In this document: one piece after another, positions 55,501 through 64,000 of the stretch
How positions within the stretch are numbered: the first letter of the stretch is position 1
Layout: every line of letters starts with the position of its first letter
Made by a program: the position numbers and the translations under genes
From: Closterium sp. Naga37s-1
Lineage: Eukaryota; Streptophyta; Zygnematophyceae; Desmidiales; Closteriaceae
Direction: 5' to 3'
Length of the DNA stretch: 64,000 nt
NCBI GenBank assembly: GCA_947471745.1
Contig: CANJKZ010000010.1
Coordinates: 7,892,001-7,956,000, forward strand
Notes under the pieces: model-generated
What the model was told of the DNA's origin: nothing
What the model saw: only the letters and a program-made list of their open reading frames with translations
Databases searched by the model: none

Positions 55501-58500
55501 CCTGACCATTCACCTGACTAAACACCTGACCATTCACCTGACCGTTCATAACTACATTCTGGTTATCTGGTAACCTGCCAATCACCTCCTGATGCCACCC
55601 TTGCACTCTCACCTCCTCTCTCTGCCCATCACAGTACCCACCTGACCCCACCCCACTCCCACCATTCCCTTCCGTACCCCTCCTCCCTCCAACCTCCTCA
55701 TCCTCCTCCTCCTCCCCCTCACCTACCACTGTCATATACGAACCTCCAGACCTCCCTGCTGAGCCACGTAACGAGCCTGCTGCCGACCCTCCACCAGACC
55801 TCGCCCCTTCCAGGTAGCTGTATAAGTGAGCTTCGGGTGAGAGCGATTGAGCGAGATCTCCGAACCCAACCCGAACCACATGCCCACCAGACCCCACTGC
55901 TGTAGAACCACCGTCCAGACCTGAGCCTGGGCCTTTGCTTCGGGCTCGAGCCTGAGGTATGGCAACAGGAGCAGCAGCAGTGACGGCAACAGCAGTCCCA
56001 GCACCGCGAGGTTGGGTAGCAAGTGCTGAAGCCTGGGGCCAAAGGGTTTCTTCAGAAGAGAGTGATTCCCACATAGACCCACCTGCTGCCCCTGCTGCTG
56101 CTGCTGCTGCTGCCACTCTTCCTCCCCCTGACGCTGTTTCAGTGCTGATGCTGCTGTTGCTGTTTCCTCCACTGGCTGATAACTGAGGGTCTTTTATCTG
56201 TGACGTACTGCGACCAGTGGAAGAAACTGCACCCTCCCCTCCTGCTGCCACTGCAGCTGCAGCAGCCGCCGCCGCTGCCATGGCAGCTGGCGACCTGTGA
56301 TTCGCTGCCGCAGGCAAAGGAGAGAATGCACCAGCAGACGAAGCAGCAGCAGAAGCAGCAGCACCAGCAGCAGCAGTAGAACCAGGTGGTTGTGACACAG
56401 AAGCGTCCAGCACGGCCGAGGCATCGGGAAAGGAGGAACCTGAGGGGATCACGAAATGCTGCAAGCTGTGCAGATGCTTCAACTGCTTCTGCCCACCCCC
56501 CTGCCCCTCCCCATTCCCCTTAGCAACGGCTGCTGCAGCAGCAGCTGACGCCCTGGTGCAACGAACGATGGAGGTGCCTGCAGGGCCGGCGACGGACCTG
56601 CCGAGCGCGAGGGCGAGGGCAAAGACATCCCCATCGGAGTATCGAAGAGTGGAGAGGAGGCGGAAGGTCTTGGTGTCCCAGATCTTGACGACGCGGGTGG
56701 AGGAGCTGTAGAGGCGGTCGTGGTGCACGGAGAGGGAGAAGATGGTCTGGCTGTGCCCCGCCAGCGTGCACACGCACCGGAAGTCCCGCAGCTCGTACAG
56801 CGTGATCAGCCCGTCCTGCGACCCCGCAAACACGCGGTTACCATCCACTGCCAGCGCCAGCACCGGCTGCCGGTGCTTCGCCATCGCGTGCCGCGGCCTG
56901 TCTGTCAGAGGAATGCCCTCTGGTGGGAGAACTGTGGTGGGCGGATACCTCCTGCTTCTGACACTGCTGCTGCAGTTTGTGCCGTTGCCGCTAATGCCAC
57001 CATTCCAAGACTGACTGCTGGGATACCCATAAGTCTCTGCGTCCCCATCAATATCGTCCTCATCGTCCTCCTCCTCGTCTCCCGTGGCAGCCCTGCCGTC
57101 CTGATCTCTGACCAGGTCTCGCAGACCCTCCTTCCAGCTGCCCGCTCCTCCTGCCGCCCCTCCTGCTGGTAGCACCACCGGTGATCCACTGCCAGCCGCA
57201 GCAGCAGCCGGAGAAGCAGCAGCAGGAAGAGGAGGAGGAGTCGTTGCAGCAGAGAACGCTGCTTGAGATGAGGTGTTGGAAACTGGAGACTGCCCCACCT
57301 GCTGCTGCTGAGCCTCAGCAGACACCCGTCGCCTCCTGGCCTGTGCTCGCCTGGGGCGTCGGAGGGAGACCTTGAGGGAGGTGGGCGGGCAGCTGGCGAG
57401 GGCCTTGAAGGCGCGTGAGATGTCGCGAGCCACAGAGGGGGGCGGGTTGATGGGCACCAGCAGCACATCCACAAACTCGCCCTTGAACCGAGTCATCACC
57501 ACCGCTGTGTTGCGCGGGACCTAAAGGGGAGAGGGGTTGGGGGTTCAGGGATTCAGAAGCAGCACATCCACGAACTCGCCCTTGAACCTCGTCATCACCA
57601 CCGCAGTGTTGCGCGGCACCTGAGGGCTGAGGGGCAAGGGGAGAGGAACAGAAAGGAGAGGAGAGGAATGCGTTGGCACTCTCATCCGTGAGCAGCTCTA
57701 CCCTTGCGCCCCATTACTCCTCACCTCGATCCAGTCAGCGATCTCATCCGTGAGCGGCTCGCTGGCCACGATCCCACCCACCCTCTCCCCCAGCCCAGCT
57801 TCATCTACCCCCCTTTCCCCTCTACCACTTCTCACTTGGATCCAGTCCGCACTCTCATCAGTGAGCGGCTCACTTAAACAACCTATATTACTATCCCCAT
57901 CACCCCCCTTTACCCCGCCATCTCTCCTCACCTGGATCCAGTCCGCGCTCTCATCAGTGAGCGGCTCACTGGCTACAATCCCCAGCATCAATCCACCCAC
58001 CCTGTCCCCTCTTTCTCCGCCCCCTCCCCCCACCTCTCCCTCACCTGGATCCAGTCAGCGCTCTCATCAGTGAGCGGCTCGCTGGAATTTCTTCCCCCTT
58101 CCCCCCACCCCATCACTCCTCTTACCTGAATCCAGTCCGCACTCTCATCAGTGAGCAGCTCGCTGGAATTTCTTCCCCCTTCCCCCCACCCCATCACTCC
58201 TCTTACCTGAATCCAGTCCGCGCTCTCATCAGTGAGCGGCTCGCTGGAATTTCTTCCCCCTTCCCACCCCATCACTCCACTCACCTGGATCCAGTCAGCA
58301 CTCTCATCAGTGAGCGGCTCGCTGGAATTTCTTCCCCCTTCCCCCCACCCCCATCACTCCTCTTACCTGAATCCAGTCCGCGCTCTCATCAGTGAGCGGC
58401 TCGCTGGCCACGATCCCCAGCAGCCCGCGGCGGTCGGCGTGGCGCACCAAGTAATCATTGCTGCTGCCGTCCAGCGCCTCAAACCGGCTGCCACTCGCGT

Positions 58501-60694
58501 AGTACAGCGTCGCACACTCCTCGTGGGGCAGATTGCAGTACCTGCCGGGTGGGAGGGCGGAAGGAGAAGGAGGGGGGAATATGGCATGAAAAGCAGAGGT
58601 ATGTACGCCCCTTCTCCAAACACTCCATGCGGCGCTACGCACTCCTTCTTCGGTGTCTGCAGCAGAGGAGGGAGAGAGGAGAAGGAAGGACTGACCTCAA
58701 TCGGTGCGGTGGCAACCAGCGAACTAGTTAATGAACATAATGAATCACCAGCACTGAATTAAACTCACTGGGTGGCCAGCACCAAACTGAACTCACTTGG
58801 TGGCAACGACGGTGCGGCCGTCGGAAACAACGAAGTTGAGCAGAGAGAGCTCGTCTGGTGGCAATGACCATGGGAGTAAACTCACTTGGTGGCAACCACC
58901 GTGCGGCCGTCGGAGACAACGAAGTTGAGCAGAGTGAAGTAAAGTGAGCTAATGGAAGCAATGAAGTAAACTCACTTGGTGGCCACCACCGTGCGGCCGT
59001 CGGAAACAACGAAGTTGAGCAGAGAGAGCTCGTCTGCCACCCCCGCCTCGCCACACAGCCGGTTCACCTCGTTGATCGTCGCCTCCATCTTTGCCACCAG
59101 CTCCTCTGCATGCACAGCAGCAGACAAGATGGGAGGTCACAACACAATGCACACACATGTGTGTATGAGGCTGCGCTTGGTTCACCTCATTGGTCGTCGC
59201 CTCCATCCGAGGCACTAGCTCCTCTGCGTGCACGGCAGGCACAATGGGAGGTCAAGTCACAATGCACACACATGCATGTATGAGGCTGCGCTTCGTTCAC
59301 CTCGTCCGCCGTCGCCTCCATCCGAACCACCAGCTCCTCTGCACCGATGGGAGGTCAAGGAGATGTTATGCATATGAATTGACGCATGAAGCTGAGTTTG
59401 GTTCCGCGAAGACGATGAGACGTGTAAACGAGTCGTCATGATTCCAGCCACGAAATTTTAGGAAGATCCTCTGAAACCCGTGGCGCGAGCAGCTGGACAA
59501 AGCAAAACAAAGATGAGCAAACGGATACCTGGAGCGAGCTGCTGCATGGGGTCTTGGATCTGGTTGAGGAAGAGAGCAAAGCAGATGGCTGAATCAGACT
59601 CGAAGGAGGGGCACTGCTGGTACACGTCGTCCCGCAGCGACTCCAGCAGCTTTCTCCGCACCTTGTGGAACCCTCCCACCCCGCCGTTGTGCATCCATAT
59701 GTACCGCCCGCACACGAACGGCTGGAGGACGTGGAAGGGATAGGGAAGCACTTTTGTAGGCACGTTGTGGAAGCCCCTGATCCCTTCCTTGTGCATCCAG
59801 AGGAACCACAGGATGGACATGCAGGCTGAGAGACGGAAGGAGGACATAGGGGGACGTGGGGTAAATTAGAGTCCAACACCCAAATAATCACGTTGTGAAA
59901 TGCTATTACCCTGGCCGTTGTGTGTGCAGACATGCCACAGGGTGAACACGACGGTTGAGAGGGGAGATGGAGGGAGGAAAGAGAAGGTAATCATCGAAAA
60001 GGAAGACATTCTCACAATCATTCGTTAAACGCCTTAAACATTGTAGAAGAAAGGAGACGTGTCCTGCCGGCATGGCACAGGAGAGACAGCAAGGACTACG
60101 ATTTCTGAGGTGCATGGAGGACGCATCAACGACTGCGCAGAGCAAGGCAGTGGAAAAGCATGAGGAGGTAGAGGCAGATTCGGTTGCTTCCAATTCCAAC
60201 CAACCACGCATTCATACCCCAGACAACTAAGAACGTTTCCCATCATCCAACGTTCGAACGGGTTTCGTTAACGAGGTGAACGACGTCACTTCCTTGCAAG
60301 CAGTGAGGGAGAAACGGATCAGATCCCTGACGGACGTAACACGGCATCATCGGACCTGGCAGTTGGAGTCATTGACGGGGATTCCCGGATACGCCGCGCG
60401 AACGTGAGCGAAGATGAGTGGCGAAATGATCTTATTCGCCAACCGCTTGAGGTTACCATTGTTCCAGGCTGGCTGAATGGATGAGAAAACGCAAGGCGTC
60501 GGATCCTCGATCGCTAAAGGACCTTGGCCTTCGGGTGAGTACCACCCGATCCCAAATCCGTCCCCGTTAAGGTATCCATGACCCGTTAAACGTTCCTTAG
60601 CGTCGTAAGACTGACGCGTTAGCGATCTAGACGGTTTGGTAACCAAGTCGGCTAGTAGGCATGGCGTGCCTAAATACACCATCAGCCGACACAT
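43242..60694 (-). CDS. DUG3-WD40-DUG2 (M20) fusion, putative single-chain glutathione degradosome
   Basis: One 1739-aa frame. Exons: 60694-60356, 59721-59529, 59105-58976, 58541-58367, 57520-55115, 54754-54556, 54187-54089, 52531-52486, 52334-52230, 51866-51728, 51238-51134, 50483-50370, 49716-49543, 49017-48943, 48642-48560, 47719-47538, 46814-46732, 46487-46335, 45598-45462, 44352-44275, 43730-43619, 43334-43242. Residues 1 to about 310 are a class II glutamine amidotransferase of DUG3 type: MCRLMVYLG with nucleophile Cys2, NGDGFGIGW, FAHVRAA, MHNGGV and ASEPLTDESADW. Residues about 490-600 and 1055-1277 are WD40 repeats separated by Ala/Gly/Gln-rich disorder in the 802-codon exon 5. Residues 1278-1739 are an M20 domain as in yeast Dug2. 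Yeast Dug2 and Dug3 are separate subunits that split glutathione's gamma-glutamyl bond. The M20 metal site looks degenerate (GRGVSSSKGP). The start is fixed by the need for Cys at position 2. Confidence 0.9.
43500..43825 (-). repeat. Edge copies of DUG-type exon 21
   Basis: Donor-side remnants (caCCTGGAGCaaac and similar) recur near 43500-43515, 43545-43570 and 43590-43605. An acceptor-side copy (CTGATGTACCTGCGGGGGG) lies at 43800-43822. Confidence 0.65.
44470..44532 (-). repeat. Acceptor-side copy of DUG-type exon 20
   Basis: This repeats the CAG acceptor and the exon start coding for WLADPSCSFYQLAEK, with changes, about 120 bp upstream of the real exon in gene orientation. Confidence 0.75.
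44795..44925. repeat. (TG)n-rich microsatellite
   Basis: About 130 bases of TG/TATG alternation in an intron of the DUG-type gene. Open frames here on either strand are repeat artefacts. Confidence 0.9.
45055..45220. repeat. (ATGT)n microsatellite
   Basis: About 40 units of atgt with few interruptions, in the intron between exons 19 and 20. Confidence 0.95.
45340..45440 (-). repeat. Donor-side copies of DUG-type exon 19
   Basis: Three to four short copies of the exon end (GTGGGCGACTG/GTGAGTGCC type) lie just downstream of the real exon end at 45462. Confidence 0.75.
46670..46735 (-). repeat. Donor-side copy and (ACCAC)n of DUG-type exon 17
   Basis: The exon end GAGTACAAG/GTGG is repeated at 46674-46690. 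The intervening bases are an (accac)n run derived from the donor-flanking GTGGT. Confidence 0.75.
47008..47247 (-). repeat. Eight-unit 30-bp array of the exon-16 donor (distal block)
   Basis: Each 30-bp unit reads on the minus strand GTGAATTCAACAACATGATC then CTCATCCCAG. Every unit thus ends CAG before GTGAAT, a full donor like the real one at 47538. Each unit is ten codons (EFNNMILIPG type), so use of any donor keeps the frame. Confidence 0.92.
47250..47412 (-). other. Non-repetitive coding-like patch between the donor arrays
   Basis: The minus strand stays open and reads a protein-like sequence (DHYWVNHADVDKFQTKEKQ, LTVVLPAQEEDEAVEVS). It matches nothing else in this gene. It lies exactly between the two 30-bp donor arrays. 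It may be a captured exon or an optional exon; its source is unknown. Confidence 0.4.
47417..47537 (-). repeat. Four-unit 30-bp array of the exon-16 donor (proximal block)
   Basis: This directly continues from the real exon-16 end (DSNNMILIPG) as four in-frame repeats of EFNNVILIPG, each with its own CAG/GTGAAT donor. The frame remains open through all four. Confidence 0.92.
47815..48200 (-). repeat. Acceptor-side copies of DUG-type exon 16
   Basis: 47817-47872 is a good copy of the exon start (DQHPCLIYGMQGLICLTV type with its CAG acceptor). Shorter remnants lie at 47945-47975 and about 48062-48085 and 48165-48200. Confidence 0.8.
48290..48558 (-). repeat. 10-bp array of splice donors after exon 15
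   Basis: About 25 units of ACCTGATCCC/ACCTCATCCC (plus strand) read GGGATSAGGT on the coding strand. Every unit repeats the AG/GTGGG donor of exon 15, whose true end is 48560. The array runs directly off the exon boundary. Confidence 0.92.
48695..48920 (-). repeat. Acceptor-side copies of DUG-type exon 15
   Basis: Copies at about 48700-48755, 48795-48845 and 48890-48920 carry the CAG acceptor and GFKEAVYANLDWFE-type codons, upstream of the real exon. Confidence 0.85.
49085..49110 (-). repeat. Acceptor-side copy of DUG-type exon 14
   Basis: A short repeat of the CTGGCAG acceptor and the first codons (DLVC) of exon 14. Confidence 0.65.
49785..50165 (-). repeat. Acceptor-side copy of exon 13 and an ~88-bp tandem repeat
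   Basis: 49785-49830 repeats the exon-13 start (DPSRLTMCICGH type). Three ~88-bp units containing agtcggccccatgtgcacac occupy about 49930-50160 and may be an older derivative of the same exon segment. Confidence 0.65.
50260..50862 (-). repeat. Edge copies of DUG-type exon 12
   Basis: Acceptor-side copies (MWRAANVVMGLLEDIGA) lie at 50565-50632, 50700-50762 and 50812-50860. Donor-side copies of the exon end lie at about 50265-50330. The real exon (50483-50370) sits between the two groups. Confidence 0.85.
51005..51060 (-). repeat. Donor-side copy of DUG-type exon 11
   Basis: A diverged copy of the exon end (VSTCTSRLAAQ region) followed by GTGAG, about 75 bp after the real end at 51134. Confidence 0.75.
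51640..51722 (-). repeat. Donor-side copies of DUG-type exon 10
   Basis: Two copies of the exon end (SFKLQ, then GTACCACC) follow the true end at 51728 at about 40-bp spacing. Confidence 0.75.
52100..52200 (-). repeat. Donor-side copies of DUG-type exon 9
   Basis: Copies of GTCACCGGCTCCAG/GTGGG occur at about 52105-52125 and a shorter one at 52170-52192, after the true exon end at 52230. Confidence 0.75.
52697..53888. mobile_element. ~1.2-kb long inverted repeat (foldback-type element) in an intron
   Basis: Two ~590-bp arms, inverted and about 75-80% alike by eye, meet near 53285. Shared landmarks include attaacagca at both outer ends, the gagctagtgcagcaacagc block, a tgatgattatggcaa block and an Ala-rich coding-like centre. 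It interrupts the intron between WD40 exons 7 and 8. It may be a foldback transposon, or an inverted duplication of an unknown coding sequence (open patches such as HTDDYGKTYALVDLS). I could not define a target duplication. Confidence 0.75.
53925..54290 (-). repeat. Edge copies of DUG-type exon 7
   Basis: Acceptor-side copy (SRDNTIRVWDLS type) at 54241-54288. Donor-side copies (DVVGLATG end region) at about 54003-54026 and 53925-53950. The real exon is 54187-54089. Confidence 0.8.
57555..57625 (-). repeat. Acceptor-side copy of DUG-type exon 5
   Basis: This repeats the CAG acceptor and 60 bases of the exon start (VPRNTAVVMTRFKGEFVDVL) nearly exactly. Confidence 0.9.
57665..58335 (-). repeat. 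Seven to eight donor-side copies of DUG-type exon 4
   Basis: Units of about 75-115 bp repeat SEPLTDESADWIQ plus a GTAAGA/GTGAG donor and intron bases. Copies lie near 57673 (partial), 57743, 57839, 57932, 58048, 58130, 58213 and 58288; the true exon end is 58367. Three neighbouring units stay open on the minus strand. Confidence 0.92.
58770..59350 (-). repeat. Edge copies of DUG-type exon 3
   Basis: Donor-side copies (LLNFVVSDGRTVVATK) at about 58795-58853 and 58884-58935. Acceptor-side copies (EELVPRMEATTNEVN) at about 59163-59230 and 59285-59345. The real exon is 59105-58976, in the middle. Confidence 0.88.
59760..59860 (-). repeat. Acceptor-side copy of DUG-type exon 2
   Basis: A diverged copy reading WFLWMHKEGIRGFHNV against YIWMHNGGVGGFHKV of the true exon, directly upstream of it. 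Confidence 0.8.
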
Positions 60695-61500
60695 GACGCT
60701 AGCTGGAAGGGGCGAAACGCCCCAATACAGCACGTAGCAGCTTAAAACTCCAATACATACAACTCTATGTCGTGGTTTCAGGTAAAACTGCTAATCATAC
60801 AAAGTCTGACGGATATTAACTCGAAGGCCACTGTTACGCTCACGGAGCGTGACTTGAAAGCAACGAAGGGAATCCCGAGGAGGTGTAGAAGAAATGGAAT
60901 TATGACGCAGTACAGTATTCTAAAGAACCTGATTGTTCGGAAGTGAAACCCGAGCGAACCGAGACCTTGGGGTATACGTTAACGAGGCCGTTCCTACCCT
61001 CACGAACTGAGCCCGAACGACGAATTCTGTCTGTTACACCGCAGATCGTGAAGGGTAACCGTGCTCAGCTGACTTTTCTGGTGTTTGACGATTCAGCTAT
61101 GCATTGGCGACGCCGATCGACTTCGCAAATTTCGTGGTTGGAGAACATGTGTCAGTTCGAAGTTGGAAAACCACGTGTGAAAGGAGGTAGCCGTTGGCCC
61201 GACACCACACCAATCCCAAGGGTGTCAGACCAATGTCGGCAATGAACGAATTTCGCCACGATTTTTCTTGTTGGCAAGGTTCGTTGAACAACCAGCTCCA
61301 GGTATAGGGAGACCCGCGCTTCGGATTATGTACACCTGTTAAACTTCGCAGGCTCAAAATCCAGCATACATGCATTAGTATTTGACTAGAAACTGTACCT
61401 TGCTCCGTCCCCACAGGATAAGCCCCGAGAATTGTTACCGGTGACGGGTGATAGAGCATTTTCTGATAATGTTTCCCAACCTTTTCCAGAAGAGTGAAGA
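60695..61500. other. Upstream region of the DUG-type gene
   Basis: Promoter interval of the minus-strand gene and 3' flank of the next minus-strand gene. An open frame at 60943-61245 (plus) has no recognisable content. No RNA gene is seen. Confidence 0.45.
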
Positions 61501-61528
61501 ATTTGATTGTAACATATGCGACATTAGA

Positions 61529-61676
61529 GCGTATTCCTATCCTCGTATCAAGAGAACCTCATATCAAGATTGTACTTGTTGCCTGGTAAAACTAGCGAGA
61601 GGTTTCGGGTTTAGGGGAATTTTCAGTGGGAAGATGATATGAGGTTCTCTCGATACGAGGATAGGAATACGCTCTT
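61529..61676. repeat. ~38-bp inverted repeat
   Basis: gcgtattcctatcctcgtat lies at about 61531-61550, and its extension is matched in inverted form at about 61637-61675 with one or two mismatches. The spacer is about 65 bp. It could be a MITE remnant or a 3'-end hairpin of the adjacent gene. Confidence 0.8.
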
Positions 61677-61696
61677 AGTATCAAGAACACAACACA

Positions 61697-64000
61697 CTAC
61701 ACTGCCTCTTTGATGCCGAACACCTTGCCGAGCGCCTTGGCCTTGTCCTATTCCTCCATCTGCACCAGCATGCCTTTCAGCCTCCTTGCCAGCTCCACAT
61801 ACTCCTCCCTCTGCCCCTCCACAAAATTCGAAGCTACAGGGCCTCTTTGATACCAAACACCTTGCCAAGCGCCCTGGCCTTATCCATTTCCTCCATCTGC
61901 ACCAGCATGCGCTTCAGCCGCCTCGCCAGCCCCACACACTCCTCCCTCTGCCCCTCCACAGCACTCCGACTCTCTACAGACCGACCCAGCGTTTCGATAT
62001 AAGCCACCAGCTGTGATAGAGGAGACCTAGGACTGTGAGGGTTTTCGGGTTCAATGTTTTTGGTTGAAACACAAGAAGGCGCAAGCATGAACGATGATGA
62101 GAAACAAGTGAGAGCGTTCGGTGAGAGCACATGCAACTAGTGGGAAGATTGATGCACATGCATCAGCAACACTCACATGCAGAGTGAGATCACAATGCAG
62201 AGAAGCATACGAGAAAACAAGAGGTACCAGCTTGGCATGCTGCACGTAGGTGCTTCCATTTCTACCTCAGGTCTGGTTTAGGGAGGGAGGGTACTGCTGC
62301 TGCCAGTGCTCACCCACTTGCCGTCACAGCACACAAACGAGTGCTGTGCAGTAACCTTAACGTGTCACTCTAAATGGGTTTATCAAAAGGGGGCAATGCG
62401 AGTGCTGTGCTGTGCTGTGCTGTGCAGTAACCTTACCTTGAGCAGCCAGCTTACTGTTCCTGGGTTTTGCAAAAGGGGGCAAGGCGATACTGCTGCCAGT
62501 AACTTGCAGATGCACAACACACAAACGAGTGTTGTGCAGTAGCCTTACCTAACCTAATCACTCTATATAAGGTACAACTCGAGCAGACAGCTCACCTGTT
62601 CCTGGGTTCAGCAGAAGGAGGCAAGGCACTGCCGCTGCCCGTGCCGGCCCACTTGCCGTCACACAGCACACAAACGAGTCGCTCTGTACGGGGAACAGCG
62701 TCGTGCAGCGCGGGGGCGAGGGCGCGCAGATGTGGCAGCAGCTGATTGGCCAGGAGAGACTGCAGCACGAGTCGATCTAGGAGCTGCTGAGACACCACGT
62801 CTCGCATCCTGGTGGCGTGAATGGGAGAGTTGGGGTGGAGGTGGAGGGGAGAAGGAAAGGGTTGGAGGGGGAGGTGGGGATGGAGGTGAGGAGGGGAGAT
62901 GGGATTGGGGTGGTGTATTCCTTGGAAATTTGAGGCGCCTCAAAATTCAGGAACACACAGTCTGTCACATCCCCATCCCCCCTATGTTAGAGAAGATCGA
63001 GCACAGCACGAGTCGGTCCAGCCGGTGTAGCCACAAGCATCTGAGAGACACGTGATAAAAGGGAGATTTGGAGACGTCTTGTTCCTTAAACTTTCTCAGA
63101 AACTCCACAAGCATCTGAGAGACACCATGTCTCACTGCCTGGAGATTCCCCCATGTTACAGATCTGGTGCAGAGAGGCTGCAGATGAGAGATAGAAAAAA
63201 CAAGTGTCACATGCCTCCTACAAAGGGGTTTTGAAAAGAACAAGGTGATCCAGGTGGAGGTGATGCTGGTGCTGCAGAGGAAAGCGGCAGAGGAGAGGAA
63301 TAGGAAGAACATGGTGGGTGTGGGGAAAGGGCAAGGGGCGAGAAGTAGGGCATGGTGCTGGCCGTGGGTGCAATAATGGAGGAGTTGTCCGGCCTCTCAT
63401 GGTTGGCTCAAGTGATGATTCTGAGGAACATGCCGACCACGGGAAGACGGACCATGTTCCTCAGAACAGCTCCTCAGAATCATCACTTGAGCCAACCACG
63501 GAAGGCCGACAACTTCTCCATCACTGCACCTGCGGCCGGCACCATGCCCTCCCTCTCGCCCCTCGCCCTTTCCCCACATTCACCATGTTCTTCTCCTCTG
63601 CCGCTTCCTCCTGAAGTGTCTCTCAAGCATCTCCTGATATCTGCCCACTTCGATCGAACGCTCTTGAACCCACATGCCCAGGTTGTGAATGAGGCGCAGC
63701 GCCAACCTCTGGAGGTGCTTCAGACGCTCTTACCCTCCACAGCCATTTCCTGGTACCTGCCAGTCTTGCATTGCACGCAGTTAGGCAGTGAACACACCTG
63801 CCCAAGTTGCGGATGAGGCGCAGCGCCTGCCCAAATCTCTGGAGGTGCCTCCGAGTCGATGCACGCAAGGGCTCTCCGCAACCATCTCCTGACCTGCCAC
63901 CTTTGATTCGAGCGCACTTTGGTATGAATAGAACCCACCTTCCCAGGTTGTAAATGAGGCGCAGCGCGTGCCCGAATCTCTGAGCTGCGAATCGAGCAGC
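61697..64000 (-). CDS. 3' part of an unidentified multi-exon gene (partial)
   Basis: A terminal exon at 62010-61834 (acceptor CACAG, stop TAG) encodes a basic helical stretch (LVAYIETLGRSVESRSAVEG, then LARRLKRMLVQMEEMDK). A further exon near 62808-62596 encodes QQLLDRLVLQSLLANQLLPH, then HDAVPRTERLVCVLCDG. Another begins before the window end (63990 downward, FGHALRLIYNLG). Phases between them are not resolved, so intermediate exons are missing from my model. As in its neighbours, exon edges are repeated: 61800-61697 (terminal exon), 62285-62345 and 62455-62515, 62990-63135, 63680-63735 and 63800-63855. Helical, Leu- and Arg-rich content suggests a coiled-coil or scaffold protein; I do not recognise the family. 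Confidence 0.5.
63278..63612. repeat. Large near-perfect palindrome (inverted exon/intron duplication)
   Basis: Arms of about 165 bp mirror each other around 63447. tggttggctcaagtgatgat on the left pairs with its inverse on the right, and the match extends outward through ggcatggtgctggcc and the gaagaacatggtg block. It lies inside the unidentified gene. It could extrude a cruciform or make a long RNA hairpin. Confidence 0.88.

Noticed and set aside
55085-57502. Stand-alone 805-codon WD40 gene starting at 57502
   Set aside because: The codons before that Met continue in frame to a clean acceptor at 57521, and they complete the amidotransferase C-terminus.
24304-60694. Assembly artefact as the cause of the exon-edge copies
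   Set aside because: The copies are diverged, of different lengths, consistent in polarity and found on both strands in unrelated genes. Collapsed or duplicated reads would give near-identical units. Long-read confirmation would settle it.

Overview
This is a nuclear window from a photosynthetic streptophyte. The evidence is spliceosomal GT-AG introns, a plant-type thylakoid-lumen TPM-domain protein, a plant-type NC/LRAT-domain protein, endoplasmic-reticulum glucosidase II alpha, a chromodomain Ty3/gypsy element, Ty1/copia elements and a plant-style TRIM. The GC-rich, microsatellite-rich texture and the style of the copia polyprotein suggest a charophyte green alga (perhaps a zygnematophyte or desmid) or a bryophyte-grade plant. 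That placement is inference only.

Layout. 1-1230: truncated copia reverse transcriptase (minus). 2165-5140: a tandem pair of two-exon genes (plus) for secreted, Asp/His-rich, cysteine-repeat proteins of a family I do not recognise. 5597-24025: a block of nested retrotransposons, all on the minus strand. It holds gypsy-1 (5597-11245, target duplication GCTAG, carrying a TRIM solo LTR) and gypsy-2 (11374-24025, target duplication GCCTC). Gypsy-2 is split by an intact copia (12114-19509, target duplication AAATG) and by a complete TRIM (20012-20356, target duplication ATTTC). 24304-35716: glucosidase II alpha (minus, 10 exons, 993 aa). 36803-38780: NC/LRAT-domain protein (plus, 4 exons, 294 aa). 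39636-42208: thylakoid lumen 15 kDa-type TPM protein (plus, 5 exons, 248 aa). 43242-60694: one 22-exon minus-strand gene (1739 aa) that joins a DUG3-type class II glutamine amidotransferase, WD40 repeats and a DUG2-type M20 peptidase domain. 61834-64000: 3' part of an unidentified minus-strand gene.

The exon models were built by hand from splice sites and reading phase. Every junction keeps phase, and each of the four conserved genes gives one uninterrupted frame with a family-appropriate C-terminus.

The most unusual feature is in the introns of those four genes. They are largely made of diverged tandem copies of the edges of their own exons. Copies that carry the acceptor and exon start lie upstream of the real exon. 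Copies that carry the exon end and donor lie downstream. Some have become minisatellites of splice donors, and one is an in-frame 30-bp array. The single-chain DUG3-WD40-M20 protein is the other main candidate for novelty. It has an intact amidotransferase site but appears to have lost key M20 metal and base residues, so it may be a one-polypeptide glutathione-degrading enzyme. The paired cysteine-repeat proteins are a third candidate.
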